A stretch of DNA of 7,376 nt, taken from NCBI GenBank assembly GCA_023429365.1, contig JAEYVW010000330.1:1-7376 (forward strand), written 5' to 3'. This document shows, one piece after another, positions 1 through 5,918 of the stretch; positions within the stretch are counted from its first letter, which is position 1; the number at the start of each line of letters is the position of its first letter. The notes under the pieces were generated by a model. The model saw only the letters and a list, made by a program, of their open reading frames with translations. It had not been told where the DNA came from and made no database searches. A program made the position numbers and the translations under genes. This stretch comes from Bacteroidota bacterium (lineage in GTDB: Bacteria; Bacteroidota; Bacteroidia; Chitinophagales; Chitinophagaceae).

Positions 1-218
1 AAATTCAAAAGTATGATGCCGTTAGTAAAGAGTATGAAGGAAAATTTGAAGAACTAAAAAAAGATGCCAGCCTGGGTAAAGAAGCACAAAAAGAAAAAAA
101 GATGGAACTGAAAAAAGAAAAACAGGCAAAGTTGTTCGAATTTCTGACACCGGAGCAGCAAACTAAGTATACTGCCCTGATGGAAAAAAAGAAAGCAGAA
201 AAACCTAAAGGATATTAA
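1..218 (+). CDS. C-terminal fragment of a small Lys/Glu-rich protein with an LTPEQQ motif (Spy/CpxP-like, LTXXQ)
   Basis: The frame starting at base 3 is open from the window edge to TAA at 216-218 and gives the last 71 residues of a protein; the start lies outside the window. The fragment is almost all helix-forming and highly charged (many Lys and Glu), with few hydrophobic residues and no membrane segment. Near residue 49 it carries LTPEQQ, followed by a KY..L pattern and a Lys-rich end. Established: an LT-x-x-Q motif between amphipathic helices is typical of the periplasmic Spy/CpxP chaperone superfamily, and short LTPEQQ proteins of this kind are common in Bacteroidota. Inference: a small exported helical protein of that type. 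The missing N-terminus, where a signal peptide should lie, prevents a firm call. Another Lys-rich coiled-coil protein is the alternative. The next gene is 243 bases away behind a terminator-like element, so it is probably a separate unit. Confidence 0.55.
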   Translation, partial: IQKYDAVSKEYEGKFEELKKDASLGKEAQKEKKMELKKEKQAKLFEFLTPEQQTKYTALMEKKKAEKPKGY

Positions 219-229
219 GAGTCCCTCTC

Positions 230-369
230 AGAGGCTGATTCAGTTTCGTAATTTTGTGCGGGAATTATAAAGTTGACTGACAAAACCTGAGGCCGAAAAA
301 GTTATTCATGCGATAACATCTTCGCCTCCCATCCTTCCCGGCTAAATCTTTGAATCAGCCTCTTTTTTT
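230..369 (+). ncRNA. Nested inverted-repeat element ending in a T-run: long-stem terminator or candidate small structured RNA
   Basis: Bases 230-242 (AGAGGCTGATTCA) are exactly complementary to 351-363, and the run of T at 363-369 follows directly. The 108 bases between the arms hold further stems in nested order: 259-264 with 335-340 (6 bp), 289-297 with 321-328 (8 bp with one bulged C), and 301-305 with 313-317 (5 bp). All can coexist, giving a rod of about 134 nt. It begins 12 bases after the stop of the upstream gene. No open reading frame of useful size lies within. The simplest reading is the terminator and 3' UTR of the upstream gene. A loop this large is unusual for a terminator, so an RNA released from the 3' UTR or transcribed independently is possible. 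I do not recognise a known RNA family. Confidence 0.4.
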
Positions 370-461
370 ATACCCATACACACCAGCACATTCAACTCGA
401 CGGTTTTATCATTTTCCAAACATTAAAATAGCTTAAATTCCATGCCTGCAAATACCAGGCT

Positions 462-1739
462 ATGAGAAAAATGCTATACGCCCTCCTATTATTGTTAATA
501 AACGCATGTCAAACACCAGGTCCCTCTGAAGAAGTCTCACTTCGGGTCTACCATGAAATTGATTCACTCTTACAGGTAAATGATTATTTCATTGCCCGTG
601 ATAAATATCAAATAGCACGCGATAGCTTAGAGGAATTCCATCGCCTAAAACTGGGTGCGGTTATTGACAATGTCTTCAACAGGCTCTCCGCTTCGAATCA
701 CAAAATTGATTCGCTGTTTAAGTTTTACGATGCAAAACTCTCGGACAAGGATAAATACAAGTTATTACGTACCCGGCAAATGAATCATTCAAAGCTGTTT
801 GAATACAAAGAGGCTGACGAAGCCATGGATGAAATGCTGACCGGTTATAAAAGCCAGATGAAAGAAGAAGATATACAGGACTATAAGAACACGAAAAAGA
901 TCTGGGCCGCGCTGTCAGGACAACCACCACAGCAGGTGATCATCAATGATCATACTGTATTAAAACTTAAACGCGACAGGCTGGGGTTGCAGAACCTGGA
1001 ACTGAGACTGGATTCGCTGGTAATGGATTTTATTTTTGATACCGGTGCAAATTTCTCCACGGTCACTGAATCAACCGCACAGAAACTGAAGATACGTATA
1101 ATGGATACCACCGTGATCGACGTGGGTTCCATCACAGGGAATAAAGTCAAATCAAAGATCGGCGTGTGTCCCGAATTTAGCATGGGTGATATCCTTGTTA
1201 AAAATGCTGTCTTCCTGGTGATGCCGGATGAAGCCCTTGCCATACAGCAGATCCCATTTCAGATCAATGGTATTATCGGGTTTCCGGTGATCGAGGCGAT
1301 GAAGGAAGTACAACTCACCCGCAGTGGTGAATTTATAGTTCCATCTCAAAGATCGGCGGACCGTGAACAAAATATGGCGCTTAGTTTCCTGACACCCGTT
1401 ATCAGGCTTGATGAGGGAAATTTTACTTTCGACTCTGGTGCTAATTCTACTATGCTATATGACAATTATTTCAAAAAACACAAAGACAGCATTGTAACGA
1501 ATTTTCCAGAAGCAGATATCAGGTTTGGTGGCGCCGGCGGACATACAACCATCAGGGGTTACCGGGTTCCATTTTCTACCACTATCAGCAATAGGGTTAT
1601 CCAACTCGATTCGGTAGAACTGCTGAAAGAAAGTTTAAAAGAAGAAAATCATTTCACCGGCAATTTTGGACAGGACCTGATCGGCCAGTTCGAAAAGATG
1701 ACACTCAATTTTGAATCGATGTTTATCTGGTTCGAATAA
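462..1739 (+). CDS. Lipoprotein with two retropepsin-like aspartyl protease lobes
   Basis: 425 residues. The N-terminus MRKMLYALLLLLINAC is a short signal peptide with a lipobox (I-N-A-C, lipidated Cys16), predicting an envelope-anchored lipoprotein. Residues about 25-150 are charged and helical, possibly TPR-like. From about 165 there are two similar beta-rich halves. The first has D-T-G-A-N at 193-197 (preceded by MDFIF) and the hydrophobic-hydrophobic-Gly strand NGIIG at 269-273. The second has D-S-G-A-N at 324-328 (preceded by FTF) and GQDLIG at 403-408. Established: D-T/S-G plus a later hydrophobic-hydrophobic-Gly is the signature of an aspartyl protease lobe (Asp_protease_2 / gag-polyprotein protease-like families), and two lobes form one active site. 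Both catalytic Asp are present, so activity is plausible; the substrate is unknown. The start at 462 is chosen because it gives the signal peptide. No clear Shine-Dalgarno site is present. It is probably first in an operon, 24 bases before the GNAT gene. Confidence 0.85.
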   Translation: MRKMLYALLLLLINACQTPGPSEEVSLRVYHEIDSLLQVNDYFIARDKYQIARDSLEEFHRLKLGAVIDNVFNRLSASNHKIDSLFKFYDAKLSDKDKYKLLRTRQMNHSKLFEYKEADEAMDEMLTGYKSQMKEEDIQDYKNTKKIWAALSGQPPQQVIINDHTVLKLKRDRLGLQNLELRLDSLVMDFIFDTGANFSTVTESTAQKLKIRIMDTTVIDVGSITGNKVKSKIGVCPEFSMGDILVKNAVFLVMPDEALAIQQIPFQINGIIGFPVIEAMKEVQLTRSGEFIVPSQRSADREQNMALSFLTPVIRLDEGNFTFDSGANSTMLYDNYFKKHKDSIVTNFPEADIRFGGAGGHTTIRGYRVPFSTTISNRVIQLDSVELLKESLKEENHFTGNFGQDLIGQFEKMTLNFESMFIWFE

Positions 1740-1763
1740 AAATTATTGTTACACTTCTGAATT

Positions 1764-2228
1764 ATGATGACCAAAGTATCCATATCGCCAGCCGATCCCG
1801 CTTCCCCGGCGGCACACAGCATGATGACTGCGCTTTGGGAAGAAATACAAACACGCTACGACTTTAAAGCGCCAATGCCTTTCACGGCCGACGTATTTAC
1901 CGGGCCCCGCTCAGGGTTCTGGCTGGCATTTGTTAATGATGAGCCTGTAGGCAGTATCGCGATATCTCCGCTTAATGACCAGGACGCCGAACTTGATATG
2001 ATGTACGTTGCCCCATCAGCCAGGGGCACAGGGATTGCGCATGAATTGTTGATGCAACTGGAGACTTTTGCAAGAGAGAAAAATTTTAAGCTGATCAAAC
2101 TAAGAACCGGGGCTCCTCAACCAGAAGCCTTACGTTTTTATGATAAAGAAGGATTTAGTTCTACGCCGGTTTATGGAAAATGGATTGGGGACGATACCGC
2201 GCAATGCCTTGAAAAGAAATTACACTAG
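1764..2228 (+). CDS. GNAT family N-acetyltransferase
   Basis: 154 residues, a normal length for a single-domain GNAT. Established: GNAT enzymes move an acetyl group from acetyl-CoA to an amine on a small molecule or protein. Visible: the core strands GFWLAFVNDEPVGSIAI (51-67) and ELDMMYVAP (76-84), then motif A R-G-T-G-I-A at 87-92 (the R-x-x-G-x-A pyrophosphate-binding loop) leading into helix HELLMQLETFARE. Motif B is EALRFYDKEGF at 121-131, with the Tyr position usual in the family, followed by a short C-terminal strand. There is no signal peptide, so the protein is cytoplasmic. The ATG at 1764 is followed at once by a second ATG at 1767; either may be used. The gene begins 24 bases after the protease stop and ends two bases before the next start, which supports co-transcription. 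The substrate cannot be told from sequence. Confidence 0.9.
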   Translation: MMTKVSISPADPASPAAHSMMTALWEEIQTRYDFKAPMPFTADVFTGPRSGFWLAFVNDEPVGSIAISPLNDQDAELDMMYVAPSARGTGIAHELLMQLETFAREKNFKLIKLRTGAPQPEALRFYDKEGFSSTPVYGKWIGDDTAQCLEKKLH

Positions 2229-2230
2229 AA

Positions 2231-2857
2231 TTGAAATCACCCTCCCGACATAACATTTTACTTCTGCCCGCCTTTGGATTCTGCCTGTATGTATTGCTTT
2301 ATCTCGTGGCCGTATTCCAATACCCCGGAGGATCAGAGGTCGACCGTAGTTCAGTTGGGTTCAACTGGATGCAGAATTATTGGTGTGACCTGCTGGCACA
2401 TAACGCCGAAAATGGATTGCCGAATACAGCCAGAACCATTGCGATCACAGCCATGGCAGTGCTTTGTTTGAGCATCGCCCTTTATTCTTATTTCGTACCA
2501 CGCCTCCTGGATCTTCCTAAATGGACAAAAATTGTGATCAGCATCTCCGGCATTCTCTCGATGGGCGTACTTTCGTTCTTACAGTCAGGCAATCACGACA
2601 CTGTGATAAATGCCTCTGTAGCACTTGGCCTGTTGTCCATGCTGCTCACTTTATGGGGCATGTTTCATCTTCGACTTTGGGGCTTTATTTTTTCCGGCAT
2701 CCTTTGCCTGCTGCTGGCGCTGCTCAACACCTATGTATATTACACCAAAACCTGGATCGGGGCATTACCCGTTATCCAAAAGATCAGCTTCCTGTCCTTC
2801 CTGCTCTGGTTTAGCCTGGTTTCAATAAAAGTTTATACCCACCAAAAAGGCCGTTAA
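2231..2857 (+). CDS. Six-helix integral membrane protein, possibly DUF998-like
   Basis: 208 residues with about six membrane segments (approximately 9-30, 68-90, 99-118, 126-146, 149-171, 180-200) and a basic C-terminal tail. The loop after the first helix holds YPGGSEVDRSSVGFNW and NYWCDLL, and a GNHD motif (120-123) follows helix three. Topology, size and the H-D after helix three resemble the DUF998 / Frag1-DRAM-like membrane families as I remember them, but I am not certain, and no catalytic function can be given. The start is TTG at 2231, two bases after the GNAT stop. The first in-frame ATG (codon 47) would remove helix one, and an in-frame TGA at 2210-2212 limits upstream extension, so TTG is the best choice. 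The two-base gap suggests translational coupling to the acetyltransferase. No catalytic pattern stands out beyond the H-D pair. Confidence 0.75.
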   Translation: MKSPSRHNILLLPAFGFCLYVLLYLVAVFQYPGGSEVDRSSVGFNWMQNYWCDLLAHNAENGLPNTARTIAITAMAVLCLSIALYSYFVPRLLDLPKWTKIVISISGILSMGVLSFLQSGNHDTVINASVALGLLSMLLTLWGMFHLRLWGFIFSGILCLLLALLNTYVYYTKTWIGALPVIQKISFLSFLLWFSLVSIKVYTHQKGR

Positions 2858-3194
2858 GCGACTTGCATCGACCACCCATTCACTTCAGTTTTTACGATAA
2901 AGAATGCGAAAAAATACGAGCTATTCGCATTAGAGTTTTATGAAATAAGGGCTGTCGTACAATAAAACCAGCTGTTTTCAGTTTTCCGTTTTTTAATGGT
3001 AAACACTTAGAAACTGTAAGCTAAAACTCTTAAAAAGTTGATGCAGGAAAATAAAATTTTATTCGTAATAGTTTCATTAATAACACAATATAGAGAATCT
3101 GAAAAAATCCGAGAAAAAATTGCAGAAAATACTATGAATCCAGCGGAGTTTTACCTTGTTTTGCCTCCGATTTAATAACAACCAATTCCAACCC
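2858..3194. other. AT-rich intergenic spacer without a gene
   Basis: This 337-base stretch between the membrane-protein gene and the T9SS cargo gene is strongly AT-rich, with A- and T-tracts. It shows no plausible coding frame, tRNA or repeat array. It holds one clear hairpin at 2903-2931 (separate entry) and presumably the promoter of the next gene. I looked for the Bacteroidota pattern (TTTG, about 19 bases, TAnnTTTG) and found only a weak -7-like TACCTTGT at 3152-3159 with no well-spaced TTG upstream, so no promoter is assigned. Confidence 0.6.
2903..2938 (+). terminator. Possible weak terminator hairpin after the three-gene operon
   Basis: AATGCGAA at 2903-2910 is exactly complementary to TTCGCATT at 2924-2931, with a 13-base loop. 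A short TTTT follows at 2935-2938 after AGAG. It lies 45 bases after the stop of the membrane-protein gene, a sensible place for an operon end. The stem is short and only moderately GC, and the T-run is brief and not adjacent, so termination would be weak. A chance hairpin in AT-rich DNA is the alternative. Confidence 0.3.
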
Positions 3195-4187
3195 ATGAAA
3201 CTAACTTTACGCTTAACTGTCTTACTGCTTGTATTTAGTCTTTCCACAAATACATTATTTTCTCAAATTAGTATCCAGTCTACAAAGGGCTATAGTGTTA
3301 ATATTTATGTTGCCCCAATCGACCTGGTTGTGCACGGCAACGCTAACAGCTGTACCTGGGGATATAATTATGATGTAGAGCTCGAATACGTTATCACCAT
3401 CACGGGTAATAACGCGCCAAAGAACCTGTACACTTTACAGGGGACCATCACCAACGACCGCGGTTCTCTATTTTTTAATCTGCCGAAAAAAGCAGCTACC
3501 GGAACGACCAGGACTACAGGTCGCGCCTGGAGACAGGAAAGCGATTGCGCAACTGCAACGGTTGCAACCATGAATTTCAAATCGATTGAGATCGCAATCT
3601 CTGGCGATGGGATCAACTACGAGGTGGTTTCATTTGCCTACGCCTCTATTCTGCCGGTGAAAATGGTAAGCTTTACAACCCGCGAGGAAGGTAAAAAAGT
3701 AAAGCTCAACTGGCAGACCGCCACTGAAACGAATAATGATTATTTCACGGTGGAGCGTTCAACCAACCAGGACAACTGGACAGGCATAAAGAAGGTAAAG
3801 GGCGCTGGCAACTCCACCGATCTGAACAGCTACGAGGCGACAGATGAATCACCAGTAAACGGTACATCGTATTACAGAATAAGGCAGACCGATTTTAATG
3901 GTAACACCACTTACTCAGAAACACGGTCGGTAAGAATCGAATCGAACCGCGGTAGCATCTCTGTATTTCCGGTTCCGAATACAGGCAATAGAATCACTCT
4001 TAACGGGATAAGTGAATATCGTAACCAGGAATTATCCATTATCAATGCTGCTGGTGCGATGGTGCATTCAACCGGATTGACTAATGCCACAGTTGAATTA
4101 CCTGCCATGACCAAAGGCGTTTACTTCCTGCGTATAAAAGATAAATCCACAGGCGAGGCCACTACCCTTCGCTATGTCAAGATCTGA
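3195..4187 (+). CDS. Secreted protein with T9SS type A C-terminal sorting domain
   Basis: 330 residues from ATG 3195. The signal peptide MKLTLRLTVLLLVFSLSTNTLFS would be cut before Gln24, as is common in exported Bacteroidota proteins. Residues 24-155 form a beta-rich domain with only two Cys (53 and 118, possibly a disulfide) that I do not recognise. Residues about 156-248 (VKMVSFTTREEGKKVKLNWQ, then NNDYFTVERS and SYYRIRQTDFNGNTTYSE) match the fibronectin-III-like module often found next to sorting domains. Residues about 255-330 are the sorting domain: SVFPVPN, ELSIINAAGAMV, GVYFLRI and a basic end at RYVKI. Established: this domain takes proteins through the T9SS to the cell surface or medium, where it is usually cleaved off. 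The open frame extends upstream to a TTG at 3156, but those 13 codons precede the signal peptide and are rejected. No enzyme motif is seen; a surface or adhesive role is inference. Confidence 0.85.
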   Translation: MKLTLRLTVLLLVFSLSTNTLFSQISIQSTKGYSVNIYVAPIDLVVHGNANSCTWGYNYDVELEYVITITGNNAPKNLYTLQGTITNDRGSLFFNLPKKAATGTTRTTGRAWRQESDCATATVATMNFKSIEIAISGDGINYEVVSFAYASILPVKMVSFTTREEGKKVKLNWQTATETNNDYFTVERSTNQDNWTGIKKVKGAGNSTDLNSYEATDESPVNGTSYYRIRQTDFNGNTTYSETRSVRIESNRGSISVFPVPNTGNRITLNGISEYRNQELSIINAAGAMVHSTGLTNATVELPAMTKGVYFLRIKDKSTGEATTLRYVKI

Positions 4188-4216
4188 TCATTTCCATTAA
4201 ACCTTATCTTAACAGT

Positions 4217-4241
4217 AAAAGGCCCCGGGAGGGCCTTTTTT
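4217..4241 (+). terminator. Strong rho-independent terminator between convergent genes
   Basis: AAAAGGCCC at 4217-4225 pairs exactly with GGGCCTTTT at 4231-4239 around a five-base loop, and the T-run extends to 4241. It lies 30 bases after the T9SS cargo stop and 22 bases beyond the 3' end of the minus-strand sigma gene. It clearly serves the plus-strand gene. Read on the minus strand the same stem is followed by four T, so it may also stop transcription of the sigma gene. Confidence 0.9.
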
Positions 4242-4262
4242 AGTCTTACCAGAAAAAATAAA

Positions 4263-5132
4263 TTATATACCGAGATATGCACGGAGCTGATCAAAATTCT
4301 GGCTGGCTCTTAATTTGCTGATCGCTTTGTCTTTGATCTGTCTCACGCGCTCCGGGGTTATATCATACCGCCGCCCAATATCATCGAGACTAAGCGGGTA
4401 GTCCACACCAATACCGTAGAAATAACAAAGCATTTCTTTATGTCGCTCGGGAAGAATTTGCAGTGTACGGTCGATCTCCTGTTTCAAAGATTCGGCATGA
4501 TCGAGTTTGCGATCAGCACCATCAACATTCGGATTTTCCAGTACATCGAGCAGGCTGCCTCCATCCTCATCTTCCGAAAAAGGTGTATCGAGACTCACAT
4601 GTCCTTTTGTGTTAAGGTGCGCGGTCACTTCATGCGGTTCCATATCCAGCACTTCAGCCAGTTCCTCGGCTGAAGGTGTTCTTTCCAGCTCCTGCTCCAG
4701 CAGTGAATCCGCTTTGCGGATTCGGCCACCAGCGATCACTTTGTTGAGCGGCAATCGCACCAGTCTCGCATGATCTGCCAGAGCCTTGATAATACTCTGG
4801 CGGATCCACCACACGGCAAATGAAATAAATTTAAATCCGCGTGTATCGTCGAATCGATCAACAGACTTAATTAATCCAATATTACCCTCATTAATTAGAT
4901 CGGGAAGGGAAAGCCCCTGTCCCTGGTATTGCTTGGCAACAGATACAACGAAACGAAGGTTTGCTTTCACGATCTTATCCAGGGCGTTTTTGTCACCATT
5001 CTTTACAGCCCTGATCAACTGCACTTCCTCCTCAGCCGTAAGCAGGGGCACTTTACCGATTTCCTGGAGATATTTTTCCAGGCTGGCCGATTCACGGCTT
5101 GTTATTGATTTGGAAATTTTTAGCTGACGCAT
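4263..5132 (-). CDS. Sigma-70 family RNA polymerase sigma factor, RpoD/SigA type without region 1.1 (probable paralogue)
   Basis: 289 residues, close to the usual length of Bacteroidota RpoD/SigA, which lacks region 1.1. It directs core RNA polymerase to promoters. In order: N-terminal MRQLKISKSIT and region 1.2 (about 17-50); region 2 (51-126) with ANLRFVVSVAKQYQ, LINEGNIGLIKSVDRFD and the -10/-7 reading and melting segment RGFKFISFAVWWIRQSI; region 3 (127-200) with LPLNK and the finger segment DTPFSEDEDGGSLLDVLEN; region 4 (210-289) with helix-turn-helix LSLDDIGRRYDITPERVRQI and C-terminal LRAYLGI. The conserved N-terminus supports the start. It departs from the housekeeping sequence I recall: Pro260 where TRERVRQI normally has Arg (E. 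coli R584), Phe105 at the E. coli Y430 position, and IAGGRIRKADSLLEQELE instead of a GSLNKINKAFSQLEQEFE-like segment. Hence a group 2-like paralogue is more likely than the primary factor, but a divergent primary sigma is not excluded. Confidence 0.9.
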   Translation of the reverse strand: MRQLKISKSITSRESASLEKYLQEIGKVPLLTAEEEVQLIRAVKNGDKNALDKIVKANLRFVVSVAKQYQGQGLSLPDLINEGNIGLIKSVDRFDDTRGFKFISFAVWWIRQSIIKALADHARLVRLPLNKVIAGGRIRKADSLLEQELERTPSAEELAEVLDMEPHEVTAHLNTKGHVSLDTPFSEDEDGGSLLDVLENPNVDGADRKLDHAESLKQEIDRTLQILPERHKEMLCYFYGIGVDYPLSLDDIGRRYDITPERVRQIKDKAISKLRASQNFDQLRAYLGI

Positions 5133-5396
5133 ACGGACATTAAATGAAACTTTTTATAAATAAGGTTAGTTTGGTTTAGTAAAGGAACAAAATGACCAAC
5201 CCTAAAAAAATAGATTCCTGCCTCTTTTAATTGTAATACTTATGTCAAAATTCTTGTAGTGTTTATCCTACACAAAGACGGACGAATAACAATAAATATT
5301 AATGGGAGGGCCAAAAAACAAGGGAGTGAATATGAGTGTCGGGGATCTGGTCGGGAAATGATACGTAGAGGATAATCAGTTGTTGATATAAAAAGA
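5133..5396. other. Non-coding leader region upstream of the sigma gene
   Basis: 264 AT-rich bases between the sigma start and the cytochrome terminator. No plausible gene is seen: the open minus-strand frame at 5240-5428 runs through the terminator hairpin and has no family features. The promoter of the minus-strand sigma gene should lie here. On the minus strand a TTG (plus bases 5188-5190) is followed after 19 bases by TAACCTTA, which has the right spacing but only partly fits the TAnnTTTG -7 element, so it is only a suggestion. TGTAG and CTACA near 5250-5272 could form a five-base hairpin of doubtful meaning. Confidence 0.5.
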
Positions 5397-5429
5397 AATG
5401 GTGGGCACCTTTGAGAGGCGCCCACCATT
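5390..5429 (-). terminator. Rho-independent terminator of the cytochrome c gene
   Basis: Plus-strand bases 5397-5406 (AATGGTGGGC) are exactly complementary to 5420-5429, a 10-bp stem with a 13-base loop that can add three more pairs. Read on the minus strand, the stem ends in TT and continues as TCTTTTTAT, a good U-tract. It starts 18 bases beyond the stop of the minus-strand cytochrome gene, exactly where a terminator is expected. On the plus strand the downstream sequence has no continuous T-run, so it acts mainly in the minus direction. Confidence 0.85.
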
Positions 5430-5447
5430 ATTATGTTTTATTAATAT

Positions 5448-5798
5448 TTATTTTTCAAGTAATCCACCTTCTTTCCATTTCTTGAAAACAGCGATCGTGC
5501 TATCGCTTAATTTTTCTTTCTTGAATGGCATAAATCCTCTTTCATGTGGTTCCATTTCAATGCGACGGATGATATCATCAATATCGCTTTTCACGTTGGC
5601 AAAGTTGTCATATGCTTTTTTCTTGCCACCTTTTTCAGGAATATGGCAGGGGCTGCAATTGCCAACCACCAGGGTTTGAATACTGTTTTCATAAGCTACC
5701 TTAGGTGATTCGGCCTTTGCTGCTTTTTTGGAACTGCTGCAATAGGAAAACACAAACACAGCCCCGGTCAACAGAATTAAGATTGGATACTTTCGCAT
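5448..5798 (-). CDS. Small monohaem cytochrome c-like lipoprotein
   Basis: 116 residues. The N-terminus MRKYPILILLTGAVFVFSYC followed by SSSKK is a signal peptide with a probable lipidated Cys20, so the protein should be tethered to a membrane outside the cytoplasm. The -1 residue of the lipobox is Tyr, which is unusual (Gly, Ala or Ser is normal). The haem-binding motif is C-S-P-C-H at 48-52, with His52 as one axial ligand. Met90 in GFMPF is the best candidate for the sixth ligand, and the C-terminal helix VFKKWKEGGL closes the fold, as in class I cytochromes c. Function: one-electron transfer; the partner is unknown. Alternatively it is one of the Planctomycete/Bacteroidota-type haem domains fused elsewhere to larger enzymes, here standing alone. 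It stands alone on its strand, with its own terminator, divergent from the S10 peptidase over 120 bases. Confidence 0.85.
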   Translation of the reverse strand: MRKYPILILLTGAVFVFSYCSSSKKAAKAESPKVAYENSIQTLVVGNCSPCHIPEKGGKKKAYDNFANVKSDIDDIIRRIEMEPHERGFMPFKKEKLSDSTIAVFKKWKEGGLLEK

Positions 5799-5918
5799 GG
5801 TGAATTTTATATTTTGGGCTTAAAATACGAATAGTTTCCTTTTGGTGAAATAAATACTCGAATAAACCTTTAAATTCACTCTAACTTATTTTTCAAGCTT
5901 TAAAACCAATGCAGTTAC

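Noticed and set aside
230..363. The 13-bp terminal inverted repeats as ends of a MITE or other small mobile element
   Set aside because: The bases flanking the two arms show no target-site duplication, no second copy is in the window, and the T-run adjoining the second arm fits a terminator or RNA 3' end better.
1026..1038. TATTTTTG at 1031-1038, an exact -7-like box
   Set aside because: It lies within the codons for the conserved strand before DTGAN in the protease, has no upstream TTG at the right distance, and is explained by coding.
2274..2828. Out-of-frame open frames inside the membrane-protein gene
   Set aside because: The TTG-started frame gives six regular hydrophobic helices over the whole length; the others are Cys/His/Pro-rich fragments typical of shifted reading of membrane genes.
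3156..3194. TTG start at 3156 for the T9SS cargo protein
   Set aside because: It would put 13 polar residues before a perfectly formed signal peptide that begins with the ATG at 3195.
4440..5127. Three plus-strand open frames opposite the sigma gene
   Set aside because: They are antisense shadows of a strongly conserved sigma-70 coding sequence and show no signal, domain or composition of a real protein.
5240..5428. 62-residue minus-strand open frame
   Set aside because: It starts inside the cytochrome terminator hairpin, has no family features and lies in AT-rich leader DNA.
5398..5679. 93-residue plus-strand open frame
   Set aside because: It begins within the terminator hairpin and mostly runs antisense to the cytochrome c gene, whose haem motif and lipobox make the minus-strand reading certain.
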